The notes: generated by a model not told the origin, from the sequence alone. A stretch of 64,000 nt of DNA from a bacterium (GCA_024206195.1 JAAGZO010000966.1:186001-250000); one strand, 5' to 3'; shown: positions 47,084-56,090, counted from the first letter of the stretch. Made by a program: numbers and translations.

Positions 47084-47118
47084 AACGACGGGAGAGCAGG
47101 ATAATATCTCCCGTCGTT
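47084..47118. repeat. Perfect 12-bp inverted repeat after dnaN
   Basis: AACGACGGGAGA (47084-47095) and TCTCCCGTCGTT (47107-47118) form a hairpin with an 11-base loop just past the DnaN stop. No T run follows on either strand, so it is a Rho-dependent terminator, an RNA 3' end or an operator rather than a classical terminator. Confidence 0.55.
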
Positions 47119-47124
47119 GCTTGT

Positions 47125-48243
47125 TTAAGGTCTCATAGGCATTATTATTGTAAACCTTTTATCACCTTCTTGTTCATTCGTAGGACTAATTGATATGGGA
47201 GAAAGTGCATCGTTAACCTTAATTTCAACTACTTCGGCTTCGGTACTGGAGAGAGCTTCAAGTAAATATCTGCTATTTACAACTATATCCACTTTTTCGC
47301 CATCATAATCGGAATCCACGTACTCTTCGGACGTAAATCCCAAATCATTTATAGAGCTTAGCAGTGACTTGTCGCTGTTCAAGTGCATTGTTACACTACC
47401 AAGGGAACCTGATCCAGCAAATATGGAAACTATCCTTCTAGTTGATTCTATGAGGCCTTCTCTCCTTACTATTAATGTGCTCCCAAATTCTTTGGGTATT
47501 ATTTTTCTATAGTTTGGATATTTGCAAACTATAAGAGATGCTTGTATATGTGTCTCATCCTCTAATACAATGTGTGCAGACGAATCATCTATTAAAATAC
47601 TAGCATCTTCGCGGGGTCTGGTACAATTATACTTTACTAAGGCAGCTGCTCCGGTATCTACCACAATTTTAGCAGATCCTGTAATTGGTATTTGTTTTTG
47701 AATTACGGATAATCTCTTACCATCTGTCGCGACGGCTGTTAGAGTACTACCGGCAGCATCTAAGTGTATGCCTGAAAATGATGCTCTACTACTATCTGCA
47801 TCTTTAGTTGAAGGTATTGTGTACCTAAATATATCTTTTATAGCTGCTTGGTTAATAGTGAAAGCACATTTTGGATTAGCAGGTGTACTTTTTATGTATG
47901 GAAAATTATCTGGGTGTACACCTGTTATATTAAATGTAGATCTTCCATGCTTTAGCGCTATACTACCACTAGACGAGTCGATAGTTATCATACCGTCCCT
48001 AAGCTCTTTTATTATGCTTGAGAGTTGGCGTTGTGGTAATGATACTGTTCCCTCCACATCTATCATAGATGGACACACCTTCGTTATTGATTTTCCGAGA
48101 TCCGTGGCCTCGATTGATATTATATCACTATCTTGCTTAGCTGTTATTAGTACATGATTTGTTATATTATCACTGTAGTTAACAGCGCCAGACACCCTAG
48201 ATAGGATTCTTGAAAATTCATCTTTATCTACACTTATTAGCAT
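47125..48243 (-). CDS. dnaN: DNA polymerase III beta sliding clamp
   Basis: 372 aa, the usual bacterial clamp size. Three repeated clamp domains; near the start FSRILSRVSGAVNYSDNITN, then TAVATDGKRLSVIQKQI (the ATDG.RL signature), and C-terminal ISPTNEQEGDKRFTIIMPMRP, a near-match to the bacterial P.M.. clamp end. It encircles DNA and tethers polymerase. Phage-encoded bacterial-type clamps are uncommon; T4-like phages use a different clamp. Directly downstream of the RNR gene, ten bases apart. Confidence 0.9.
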   Translation of the reverse strand: MLISVDKDEFSRILSRVSGAVNYSDNITNHVLITAKQDSDIISIEATDLGKSITKVCPSMIDVEGTVSLPQRQLSSIIKELRDGMITIDSSSGSIALKHGRSTFNITGVHPDNFPYIKSTPANPKCAFTINQAAIKDIFRYTIPSTKDADSSRASFSGIHLDAAGSTLTAVATDGKRLSVIQKQIPITGSAKIVVDTGAAALVKYNCTRPREDASILIDDSSAHIVLEDETHIQASLIVCKYPNYRKIIPKEFGSTLIVRREGLIESTRRIVSIFAGSGSLGSVTMHLNSDKSLLSSINDLGFTSEEYVDSDYDGEKVDIVVNSRYLLEALSSTEAEVVEIKVNDALSPISISPTNEQEGDKRFTIIMPMRP

Positions 48244-48252
48244 TTTAAGTTC

Positions 48253-51200
48253 TTATGAGCAACCAGAGGTTGTACCACACTCATCACAATGGTGGCAAGT
48301 ACCTCTTAGTACCATAGTAGTTCCACAGTTAGGGCATAATGGACCGCCTATATTTTCTGCTTTGATGTTTTTTGTAGGAAAGTCGAGTTGTTCAGATTCT
48401 ACTGAATTATTATCTACTGTCTTTTCGCTTTTGACAAACTTTTGTTCCAACCAGCGGAATATATAATCTAGTATGGATTTAGCAATTCTTATATCTTTGT
48501 TAGATGTGAATCCAGACGGTTCAAATCTTGTATGTATAAACTTTTTACACAGCTGGTCGATAGGAACTCCGTACTGTAGAGCTATTGATATAGATGTAGC
48601 AAATCCATCCATTAATCCAGATATGGTAGACCCCTCTTTTGACATGACTATAAATAGCTCTCCAGGTGATCCATTTTCATATATACCAACAGTTAAATAA
48701 CCCTCATGACCTGCTATAGTAAATTTATGTGTTATAGCTTTCCTTTCATCTGGTAATCTTTTTCTTGCTATTACTGTTTTTTTACCAGATGTATTATTGT
48801 CATCGCCCTTTTTTGTAACAAGTGGTTGCCACGATTTAGAGTTTTCTCTATATATAGCTACGCACTTGAGCCCCATCTTCCAGGAGTCTATGTATAAGTT
48901 TTCTATCTCTTCGACCGTAATTTTTTCCGGTACATTTATCGTTTTACTTATGCTACCGCTTACGAACGGCTGTACTGCAGCTAGCATTTTAACATGAGCT
49001 TTATAATCTATGACTCCAGTGTGTCCTGGGGTTTCATAAGAACAATCAAATATTGGCAGGTGTTTCTTTTTTAGAAGTGTACTTGGAAATGTACCGTCTT
49101 CTTCAACCTTTTCTTTTATAGCCCTGACTAAGCCGTTTCTGTATCCAAGATTTTCCAAAGTAGCTGTTACGCTCCGGTTGGTCATTTTGATTTGACCACC
49201 TTCACTCAGATTTTTGTATTTTATCAGGGATATTTCTGGTTCCACACCAGTAGTATCGCAATCCATCAAAAATGAGATAGTATTGTGAGATACAAAACTA
49301 TTTGCGATATAGGTGTTAGTCTCCGGTACTGTTATGTCGAAAGTTTCTACAGCTCCAACTCTATACACATCGATTACACTTGCAACATGAATACTTTTAT
49401 TATTGAATACTTTATATAAGTAGGATTCCCTAAGTTGAGGATATTCCTGGCAAAGTTTCATTGCCCACTCAAGTTCAAAACATCCTTGGTTCATATGCAT
49501 ACGGATATCTTTTCTTACTTTGCTATTCAGATCCTTGGATACTCTATACATGTCAGTAACCATGCCGGCATGTTTTATAGGATTTAGTTCTTGTTCTTCG
49601 TCTGTTACTTTCCTTAGGATATTCTGCTTTCTTTTAGAGATAAATCCTATCTTCTCTTGAAACAACTTTATATACTTCCCGCCGTAGGTAGATATTTTCC
49701 ATAATGGTCTTCCGCTATGTTTATAATCGTTGTCATAATTGACTATTCTTAACTTACTCTTTATGCCAAGTAACCATAAGGCGACAAGCACCTGATCGGC
49801 AAGGAGTTTACTTGTTGTTAGCAAAGAAACCGTTGATGTATCACTGTATACTGTACCATTTGCTTCGAATAACCCCCTTAAAAAGGCACATAAGACACTT
49901 GTTTTCGATCTTAGTATTGCTACCGGTATGAATGCTCCAACGGATCCTCCATCACAGTTTCCTTTTGGCTTATCAAAGTCGTTGACCTTGAACCATTTTA
50001 GCATAATCTTGCTAACTGTTGACAGGCTTTTACATCCGAGGCGTTGTTCAATTTTCGTAATATCTTTGGGGAACATGGTTTTTAGACTATCATCTAAATA
50101 ATCTAACAAGTCTGTGTCCGTATTGCACACAGGTAGGACAAGACCGTAACCATCTTTTAGATATCCATTACCTTGGTAGTAGCCGAGAATTTCAGAGAGG
50201 TGCTCATTTAAATATTCTGGTGGTGAGGAGTATGTACATTTGTCGTGTAGTTTTACCCCGTCTAATCTTACATGCTCCTTATCCTCCAGCAGTTCCTCAT
50301 GTCCGCCGAGTTTTAAGGCTAAAGAATCATTTTCCTTTACTTCGTCTAATCTTCTCCAGACGTAATTTCCGTTAGTATCTATAATTCGTATCTTGTGGTT
50401 GCATGTACCAGTTATAGTATGTCCATGCTCTGAGGTCACTTGTATTGCCGGCTGTCTCCCATTATTATAAAACTTTGTTGACTTTTGTAAGCTAGTATCA
50501 GTGGCAACATCTATATTTATATCTTGCCACTGCTCCCCGTTAGTATCGCCAAGTTCATATAACGGGACTATCCCCTCTGAGCTAAGGATGAGGGTACTGG
50601 CATCCAAACAACCTGTCGGAGCCAATAATGTAGCTTGCGCATTTCTAAAACCGTGTAGCTTTCCTCTTTTTAGTACTATATCCCATACTTCTTTTGCTTT
50701 GCTAAGGATATTTTCATGTATGCTTGCTTCTAGCTTATCCGTTTCTTGTTTATGTTTGTATAAAACTCCAAACATTGGATCCTTATTCTTTTCATACTCA
50801 CTGAACGTTCCCATGTGTTCTGCTAATTCCGCAGAAGTTAGGTAAGCAGAAGCTGTCATCAAAGCAGTTATTGCAGATGCAAGTTCTCTTCCAAGGTCGC
50901 TGTCATAAGGTAAACCTTGTGTCATTAGTAGTGCGCCTAAGTTGCTGTAACCTAGGCCTAATGCTCTATATTTCTTTGTAGCTTCAGTAATCTTTTCTGT
51001 TGGATAGCTAGCTGGATCTATTACTATATCTTGGGCGATATAAATCGTGCGAACTACGTGGAGGAAAGATTCTACATCGAATACTGATTTAACTCCATCT
51101 TCAGTTTGTTCCTTTCGGATAAATTTGATTAAGTTAATAGATGCTAAATTACAACTAGTATTGTTTATGAAAGAAAATTCGCTGCAATTATGAACTGCTA

Positions 51201-53844
51201 TACCGTTAGCAATAAAATGTGACGTGTTTGGTTCTGTAATATCGTATACGTCCTGCACACCAATATATTCTAATGAAGCTATAGTATCAGTATTCGTACG
51301 GGTTGAGTTATTTATAGTAACTATAATTTTATCTGCAACTGTTAGATCTGACGCTGGGACATCACCGTTGTTTGCAGTGTAGATCCTATGATCCGCTGTT
51401 AATTTGAGGGAATAGCCTTTTATAGTTGTTAGTTTGTAGACAGGTTTTTTCCCGTTACAAACTACTCTGCTTGGGCTGTAGCACCTTCCATCTATACTTT
51501 TGATTTTGACGTTTTTAATACCTTCCTCATATAGTTTTTTGATGGCAATGCGGCTGTTATAGGTAGTGATGAGAGTATCACCAGTAACACACGGGTTAGT
51601 TGCTACTTGTACACCTGAATTGGGGCAAGTATGCCATTTATTAAATGTATCATGGAATTGTATAGCTGGATCTCCACACTTGTGTGTTTCCTTTGCTATT
51701 TCTCTCAGGATATCTCTTGCTTTGTGAATACTAACGGTATCTCCTGTAGTTCTTGCTATAGTATGCCAGTCTCCGTTATCTTCAACTTCGTGCATGAATT
51801 GATCTGTTACTCTAACGGAGTGGTTAGAATTTTGGAAATATACAGAATTGGTAGCTTCTAATGGGTTATATCCGTTTTGTATCAGTATTTGAGCTTTTTT
51901 TTCTTCTATACTTTTACATTTAATGAAGTCCACTACATCAGGGTGATCAACATCTAATATAACCATTTTAGCTGCTCTCCTTGTCTTACCCCCAGATTTT
52001 ATTGTACTAGCATTTGCATCCAGTAGTTTCAGAAATGGTATAGGTCCGGAATTTGATACGATAATACTGTTTACTATATACTGATGTACTTCAGCTACTG
52101 TAATGTCGTATAAATCAACCGTTTCTTTATATGCTATGGATTCGATCTTAGCTGGTATATGTTCTATCATGCGTAACAACTTGTTAGCATCCTTTAGATA
52201 GTTACTTTCTATTAATGCATCGTAAATCCTAGTCATTGAAATATATCCAGTACACTTAGCATCAAGTGACATTACAGTTTTAGAAAGTTTTGATCTAAAC
52301 GATTTATCAGATACAAAGAGCTTTAAGGCATTGAACGGCCAGAGTACTTTGTTGTTATCTGGGTTAATTTCATCTGCACTTTCTATTATCTTATTAGGAT
52401 TACTACTTTTAGCAAATATTGGATAGAGAGTGGCATATACATTTGGCTGGTTTGCTAGTATTTCTGCTACTGGGTACTTTTCTATGGTCCCAGCAGAAGT
52501 AACGGCGATGAAGTTATGGTTTGGTGTCACATTTAATTCCCTACCGTCTGTGAATTTTACAGTATGTATATCTCCCTTGCCGTTTTTGTGTAAGTGGGTA
52601 ATGCTTCTTGATCCTTGAGGGGTAATTGCTTTGTCTACGCCTACCTCTATTTCTGAGATAGGGATGTAACCGCGTGAAGTTAATACTTTCTGATCTGCTG
52701 AGAAACAAGCAAATCCGCCTCCACTAACGTTCTCGTGTTTTGATCTTAGTGGTGAAACATTTATACCAGATCCAGATCCGTATTTGAATATTCTCCCTTC
52801 TATGGATACAAGATCAGTTATCGAGTCTATACTGTCTTCTACTTCATTGATATAACAGTTGTGTACTAGTACGTTATTTGTTAGGTATTTTCCGCTTTCC
52901 GTTTGAATATCATATACATCATAAATCCCGATCTTTTCTACGGATTTTACCTTCTGGTATCGCACATTTCTACTGTGCTTTCCTTTTAGAAGTAGCGTTT
53001 CTAATGATTGATTTGTACCCTCTTTATACTGACCTGCACAACCATCACCTTGCAGCCGTCCGGCTAGGGCAGCCTCAGAGACTTCTTCAACTGTGCAGTC
53101 GATATAGTTATCTATATTCTTCCCAGTATGTGGGTAAAGTCTCATAAAGTGACCGATTTCTATTTCATCCACTCTTATAAAATTTTCCGATACCTTTTCT
53201 GGTTTAGGATCGGCACAAACAAGGTGGTCTCCTGTTACATCTATAGAGAATCCGCCGTTTAGATGTACTCTAAGTACCTCTTTTTTGCCATTGTGTTTTA
53301 CTGCTGTTATTTTGCTGAGACTGATATTATCATATACCCTTAGTCCCACCATATTTTTGGATACTATTTCGCCTATAGGTATAAGACCTGACTCTGTGTT
53401 AACCAACGCCCAATAAGGTTGGCAAGCTGCAGCTTGGCCAACCTTACCGCTTTCTACTCCACAATTGAACCATATTGGACTATTGAAGGCTGCTATCTGG
53501 TTTAGTAATATATAAGATAGTTCGTCATTATAAGTTTTAGCATCCTCTCCTGATTCAAAATAGTGTTGTTTTATACCTTCTAAAGTTATAGTATCTGCTA
53601 CTCTAGATACGAGTTGTCTGATACTGGATTCTCTGTTCTTACTCCCAAGTTTGCCGTAAAAGTATCGGCTACTTACGATATTTATGGATTGTTGAGACCA
53701 AGATTCGGGGGTTTCGATGTCTTTTTGTTGAAACAGACTTTCCCCTGAGTCTCTTTTTATCTCTGCATCCATTTTTTTCCATTTGATCATGTCAAATGGA
53801 CTTAATTCTTCGTTGGTAAAATACCTGTTTATTTTTATGGCCAT
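48253..53844 (-). CDS. nrdJ: Class II (B12-dependent) ribonucleotide reductase with four inteins
   Basis: The 1863-aa precursor joins about 877 aa of extein and 986 aa of inteins. Extein motifs: SPIWFNCGVE, ACYINEVEDSIDSI, GSGSGINVSPLR, IKSGGKTRRAAKM, NPCSEFSFINNTSCNLASIN, LAPTGTISFLMDCDTTG and a C-terminal zinc site CPNCGTTMVLRGTCHHCDEC, all of the adenosylcobalamin-dependent NrdJ type that makes dNTPs without oxygen and without a separate radical subunit. Intein sites are after GQAAA, GGFA, ATNP and APTG, all in conserved active-site segments. Spliced protein needs B12 from the host and thioredoxin-like electron donors. A mistake in splicing would destroy the enzyme. Confidence 0.9.
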   Translation of the reverse strand: MAIKINRYFTNEELSPFDMIKWKKMDAEIKRDSGESLFQQKDIETPESWSQQSINIVSSRYFYGKLGSKNRESSIRQLVSRVADTITLEGIKQHYFESGEDAKTYNDELSYILLNQIAAFNSPIWFNCGVESGKVGQAAACQPYWALVNTESGLIPIGEIVSKNMVGLRVYDNISLSKITAVKHNGKKEVLRVHLNGGFSIDVTGDHLVCADPKPEKVSENFIRVDEIEIGHFMRLYPHTGKNIDNYIDCTVEEVSEAALAGRLQGDGCAGQYKEGTNQSLETLLLKGKHSRNVRYQKVKSVEKIGIYDVYDIQTESGKYLTNNVLVHNCYINEVEDSIDSITDLVSIEGRIFKYGSGSGINVSPLRSKHENVSGGGFACFSADQKVLTSRGYIPISEIEVGVDKAITPQGSRSITHLHKNGKGDIHTVKFTDGRELNVTPNHNFIAVTSAGTIEKYPVAEILANQPNVYATLYPIFAKSSNPNKIIESADEINPDNNKVLWPFNALKLFVSDKSFRSKLSKTVMSLDAKCTGYISMTRIYDALIESNYLKDANKLLRMIEHIPAKIESIAYKETVDLYDITVAEVHQYIVNSIIVSNSGPIPFLKLLDANASTIKSGGKTRRAAKMVILDVDHPDVVDFIKCKSIEEKKAQILIQNGYNPLEATNSVYFQNSNHSVRVTDQFMHEVEDNGDWHTIARTTGDTVSIHKARDILREIAKETHKCGDPAIQFHDTFNKWHTCPNSGVQVATNPCVTGDTLITTYNSRIAIKKLYEEGIKNVKIKSIDGRCYSPSRVVCNGKKPVYKLTTIKGYSLKLTADHRIYTANNGDVPASDLTVADKIIVTINNSTRTNTDTIASLEYIGVQDVYDITEPNTSHFIANGIAVHNCSEFSFINNTSCNLASINLIKFIRKEQTEDGVKSVFDVESFLHVVRTIYIAQDIVIDPASYPTEKITEATKKYRALGLGYSNLGALLMTQGLPYDSDLGRELASAITALMTASAYLTSAELAEHMGTFSEYEKNKDPMFGVLYKHKQETDKLEASIHENILSKAKEVWDIVLKRGKLHGFRNAQATLLAPTGCLDASTLILSSEGIVPLYELGDTNGEQWQDINIDVATDTSLQKSTKFYNNGRQPAIQVTSEHGHTITGTCNHKIRIIDTNGNYVWRRLDEVKENDSLALKLGGHEELLEDKEHVRLDGVKLHDKCTYSSPPEYLNEHLSEILGYYQGNGYLKDGYGLVLPVCNTDTDLLDYLDDSLKTMFPKDITKIEQRLGCKSLSTVSKIMLKWFKVNDFDKPKGNCDGGSVGAFIPVAILRSKTSVLCAFLRGLFEANGTVYSDTSTVSLLTTSKLLADQVLVALWLLGIKSKLRIVNYDNDYKHSGRPLWKISTYGGKYIKLFQEKIGFISKRKQNILRKVTDEEQELNPIKHAGMVTDMYRVSKDLNSKVRKDIRMHMNQGCFELEWAMKLCQEYPQLRESYLYKVFNNKSIHVASVIDVYRVGAVETFDITVPETNTYIANSFVSHNTISFLMDCDTTGVEPEISLIKYKNLSEGGQIKMTNRSVTATLENLGYRNGLVRAIKEKVEEDGTFPSTLLKKKHLPIFDCSYETPGHTGVIDYKAHVKMLAAVQPFVSGSISKTINVPEKITVEEIENLYIDSWKMGLKCVAIYRENSKSWQPLVTKKGDDNNTSGKKTVIARKRLPDERKAITHKFTIAGHEGYLTVGIYENGSPGELFIVMSKEGSTISGLMDGFATSISIALQYGVPIDQLCKKFIHTRFEPSGFTSNKDIRIAKSILDYIFRWLEQKFVKSEKTVDNNSVESEQLDFPTKNIKAENIGGPLCPNCGTTMVLRGTCHHCDECGTTSGCS
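49282..50610 (-). mobile_element. RNR intein 4 (residues 1079-1521) with inactive-looking homing endonuclease
   Basis: Starts at Cys1079 (CLDASTLILSSEGIVPL), block B TCNH, ends SFVSHN before extein Thr1522 (TISFLMDCD). 443 aa, including a two-motif LAGLIDADG domain: ILGYYQGNGYL and FLRGLFEANGTV. In both motifs the catalytic Asp is Asn, so DNA cleavage should be lost while protein splicing residues stay intact. Both AAT codons were read directly from the sequence. Confidence 0.85.
51187..51591 (-). mobile_element. RNR mini-intein 3 (residues 752-886)
   Basis: Starts at Cys752 (CVTGDTLITTYNS), block B TADH, ends GIAVHN before extein Cys887 (CSEFSFINN). At 135 aa it is a minimal splicing domain with no endonuclease. 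It splits the NP|CSE active-site segment of the reductase. Confidence 0.85.
52051..52707 (-). mobile_element. RNR intein 2 (residues 380-598)
   Basis: Starts at Cys380 (CFSADQKVLTSRGYIPI) and ends SIIVSN before extein Ser599 (SGPIPFLKLLD). 219 aa. Block B is TPNH. The residue before the final Asn is Ser, where most inteins have His, so splicing may be slower or rely on another group. No LAGLIDADG motif remains; the middle is a short helical insert. Confidence 0.8.
52858..53424 (-). mobile_element. RNR intein 1 (residues 141-329), degenerate endonuclease
   Basis: Starts at Cys141 (CQPYWALVNTESG), block B TGDH in IDVTGDHLVCADP, and ends VLVHN before extein Cys330 (YINEVEDS). 189 aa. Between the splicing blocks lies LAGRLQGDGCAGQYKEG, the first LAGLIDADG motif of a homing endonuclease, but the second half is gone, so it is a shrinking remnant. 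All splicing residues (Cys1, His-Asn, Cys+1) are present. Confidence 0.85.
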
Positions 53845-53927
53845 GCCTCTAAATGTAATTCTGAATTTTGATTGACTTTCAATAAACGGAATTATATAGT
53901 TTTGTAGTTTGTAGATTTATAAAAGCT

Positions 53928-53961
53928 ACAGGCTACACCATATATACTGTGTGTAGCCTGT
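53928..53961. terminator. Hairpin before the RNR gene, bidirectional terminator
   Basis: ACAGGCTACAC and GTGTAGCCTGT make an 11-bp stem (loop about 12 bases). On the plus strand AAGTCTTTTTTTG follows; on the minus strand AGCTTTTA follows. It sits between the Nudix-like gene and the RNR gene, so it likely limits read-through into RNR. Confidence 0.6.
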
Positions 53962-54057
53962 AAGTCTTTTTTTGTGTGTTTTTTCTTGTGTAAGAAAAAT
54001 TATTTTTTTTTGATTATCTCCTTTTCCTAAAAAATAAGTAGATAACTGTGAATAATA
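53962..54057. other. Short non-coding gap
   Basis: AT-rich, with long T runs on the plus strand. No gene or promoter was seen. A TATAAT on the minus strand near 53895 could be a -10 for the RNR gene but has no good -35. Confidence 0.4.
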
Positions 54058-54747
54058 TTACATTGAATAAAGTGCTATTTTAGACCAGTTCTCCAGCTTA
54101 CCGACATTGGCTAACAGCTCCCAAGGCTCAGTGAAAAATCCGACTAGTTCCCCAGATTTAGTTTTGATTGTGATGTCTTTCTTTGACTTTACTTTGTATG
54201 TAAAGTGAAGACACAGATGGTCTTTTCCGACCCTATTACTGTTGTCTACGAACTGGCCCATGTAAAACAAACGTTTCGGGTCAAACTCTATGTATACTTC
54301 TTCTTCGAGTTCTCGGCGTATTGATTGTTTTATGAAATTTTTTTCAGCTAAAAGGTCAATGCCGTCTATATGACCGCCAGTTCCTATACTAATTGCACCA
54401 AGAAGCCTTGGATCGCCTTCATTTATCTGTCTGATAGTGGTGAAAATACTACCGTTCTCTGTAATTATAGTTGTGTAAGGTATAATTTGTAAGTATTTGG
54501 GGTTGTATTCTAATTTCCAGCGATCCTCTAATATGTGCTTGTCATATAGATATTCTTCTATATTAGATACATCAACATCAGGTACGTTTTTGGAAAGTAT
54601 GCAAACAACTTTTTCTTGGCCAAATCTCTTACGTAAGATCTTTCGGATTTGATCATCACAAGTTTTCCATTGAAGAGTTGAATCGGGCCCGTATTCGTCG
54701 CGCATATCGGCAAGTTTTTCTATCTCTTTTGTAACGTCTTTTCTCAT
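54058..54747 (-). CDS. Nudix-like hydrolase with long N-terminal domain
   Basis: 229 aa. GTGGHIDGIDLLAEKNFIKQ then SIRRELEEEV is a Nudix box in which Asp replaces the first Glu and extra residues separate the two halves. Residues 1-90 form an extra domain with KVVCILSKNVPDVDVSNIEE. This resembles predicted phosphoesterase (MutT-like) phage proteins. Substrate unknown; activity is less certain than for 45117. Confidence 0.6.
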   Translation of the reverse strand: MRKDVTKEIEKLADMRDEYGPDSTLQWKTCDDQIRKILRKRFGQEKVVCILSKNVPDVDVSNIEEYLYDKHILEDRWKLEYNPKYLQIIPYTTIITENGSIFTTIRQINEGDPRLLGAISIGTGGHIDGIDLLAEKNFIKQSIRRELEEEVYIEFDPKRLFYMGQFVDNSNRVGKDHLCLHFTYKVKSKKDITIKTKSGELVGFFTEPWELLANVGKLENWSKIALYSM

Positions 54748-54751
54748 ATTT

Positions 54752-55003
54752 TTACCACACCCGTAGGCTACCTTCTCCAGAGATTTCTCCGTTAAACAGT
54801 TCCGGATCTTCTGGGAAGTTAGTTTTTGGTACTATTTTTATTTCAAGTTCTCCTTGTCGATTGTAGGAAAATTCGCACAGTATGTTTAGTGTTGCCTTTT
54901 TCATAGTACGTGCAACGTGGTCTCTAGCGGAGCGTAGATAGGCAGATGCGATATCATCGACAGTATCTACAAGTTTTTGTATATCGTCGTTTTGTGTTGG
55001 CAT
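54752..55003 (-). CDS. Hypothetical protein, 83 aa
   Basis: ATG behind AGGAGG. Helical N-terminus (IQKLVDTVDDIASAYLRSAR) and beta C-terminus (ELEIKIVPKTNF). No family recognised. Four bases before the Nudix-like gene, so probably co-transcribed. Confidence 0.5.
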   Translation of the reverse strand: MPTQNDDIQKLVDTVDDIASAYLRSARDHVARTMKKATLNILCEFSYNRQGELEIKIVPKTNFPEDPELFNGEISGEGSLRVW

Positions 55004-55079
55004 GTAAACCTCCTAATATGTATAGTTAATTTTATTTTATATTTTTTCTTGTATTAAGTTTTACACGTTGTATGGGTAG

Positions 55080-55108
55080 TGTCAAGAATATAGTATTCAC
55101 TGCCTGTG
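55080..55108 (-). promoter_or_regulatory. Candidate promoter for 55003-54058
   Basis: A minus-strand TTGACA just upstream is followed after about 16 bases by TAAAAC, within the gap between the primase-like gene and 54752. The -10 is poor. Coordinates are approximate. Confidence 0.3.
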
Positions 55109-55127
55109 TCATTACTCAGCGCAATTT

Positions 55128-56090
55128 TTATTTGATATGTAAATCGGAAAATTTAAGTCCTACTCTGTATAGTACTTGTGTTATGGGACAACCTGCTAAA
55201 CAGTTCATTACTACTTTAGTTCCTTTTAAAGCGATACCGAACGATCTCACTTTATCATCATGTACGGGGCAGCAAGCCTGCCATTGAAATCTAGAAGTTT
55301 GTGTAACGTTGTTGAATAAGCTTAGAATATCTGCCATGCCCATAGATCGATTTTTGTATTCGTATAGTGGGCTATTATCTTCAAAATAACTTCGCTCTAT
55401 AAATCGTTGGTTGCCGCCTGGTATCCAAGACGGAGCTTCTTCTATTATATTTAACAGTTGCCGTCGTAAGAATTCTCTCTCCTTTTTTGTTGTGTGTCTA
55501 AACTGCTTTTGCATTAATAATTCAGTCCAATCTGTTAAATCTCCTCCTTTTCCAATTCCAGGTAACGATTCAATTAACTTGATGTTGTCAGTTACGGTAG
55601 CAACTGATTTGGCTTTTCTTCTAGCTCCTCTCAACCCGGGCGGATCGTTATCCGCTATGATTATTATATCCTTTCCCTTTAGATACGGAAGAAAATCTTT
55701 TCTCCAGTATGCTACGCCTCCTGAGTTAGTTGTAGCGGGCAAGCCTAATTCATTTGCTGTAGTTGCGTCTTTTTCCCCTTCTACTACTATCAACAGCTTT
55801 GACTCAACTACCCTGGGTAAGTTGTATAGTACTTTTCTTGAAACACCCTTAAATTTTTTATATTCGTATAACGGACTAGTCCATTTGTTGACTTTGTACC
55901 AATTATCAGGATCTCCTTCATAATAATATCCCGGTGTTATACCCCACAAATACTCACCATTTTTTGTAAGTCTCCTCTGTCCGAAATCCTTTGGACTAAA
56001 TCTTATGATTTGATATAATAGCTCACCACATTCTGTTGTATAATCGTATATATCCTCTATTGTACTGTTCTTTGTTGTTTTTCTTCTCAT
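55128..56090 (-). CDS. Primase-like protein with permuted domains (TOPRIM then CHC2-type zinc finger)
   Basis: 320 aa. Residues 10-95 match the YDY...G.L.YQ..RF.PKDF.QRR...LYNLP lead-in of phage and plasmid primases; the TOPRIM fold follows with VVEGEKD (Glu104) and IIIIADNDPPG (Asp147, Asp149). The zinc-binding part comes last: CCPVHDDKVRSFGI (Cys274, His277) and MNCLAGCPI (Cys297, Cys301), exactly the CHC2 pattern that normally opens such proteins. SPLYEYK occurs at 72-78 and again at 240-246, near the likely joint. The TOPRIM core makes the phosphodiester bonds of RNA primers; a helicase domain is absent. Confidence 0.75.
   Translation of the reverse strand: MRRKTTKNSTIEDIYDYTTECGELLYQIIRFSPKDFGQRRLTKNGEYLWGITPGYYYEGDPDNWYKVNKWTSPLYEYKKFKGVSRKVLYNLPRVVESKLLIVVEGEKDATTANELGLPATTNSGGVAYWRKDFLPYLKGKDIIIIADNDPPGLRGARRKAKSVATVTDNIKLIESLPGIGKGGDLTDWTELLMQKQFRHTTKKEREFLRRQLLNIIEEAPSWIPGGNQRFIERSYFEDNSPLYEYKNRSMGMADILSLFNNVTQTSRFQWQACCPVHDDKVRSFGIALKGTKVVMNCLAGCPITQVLYRVGLKFSDLHIK

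Noticed and set aside
50501..50845. Plus-strand frames of 60-130 codons opposite the RNR gene
   Set aside because: Shadows of the strongly coding minus strand, Ser/Leu/Ile-rich and without start signals.
53895..53925. TATAAT upstream of the RNR gene as promoter
   Set aside because: The matching -35 (TAAATC) is poor; read-through past the hairpin or an unseen activator is equally possible.
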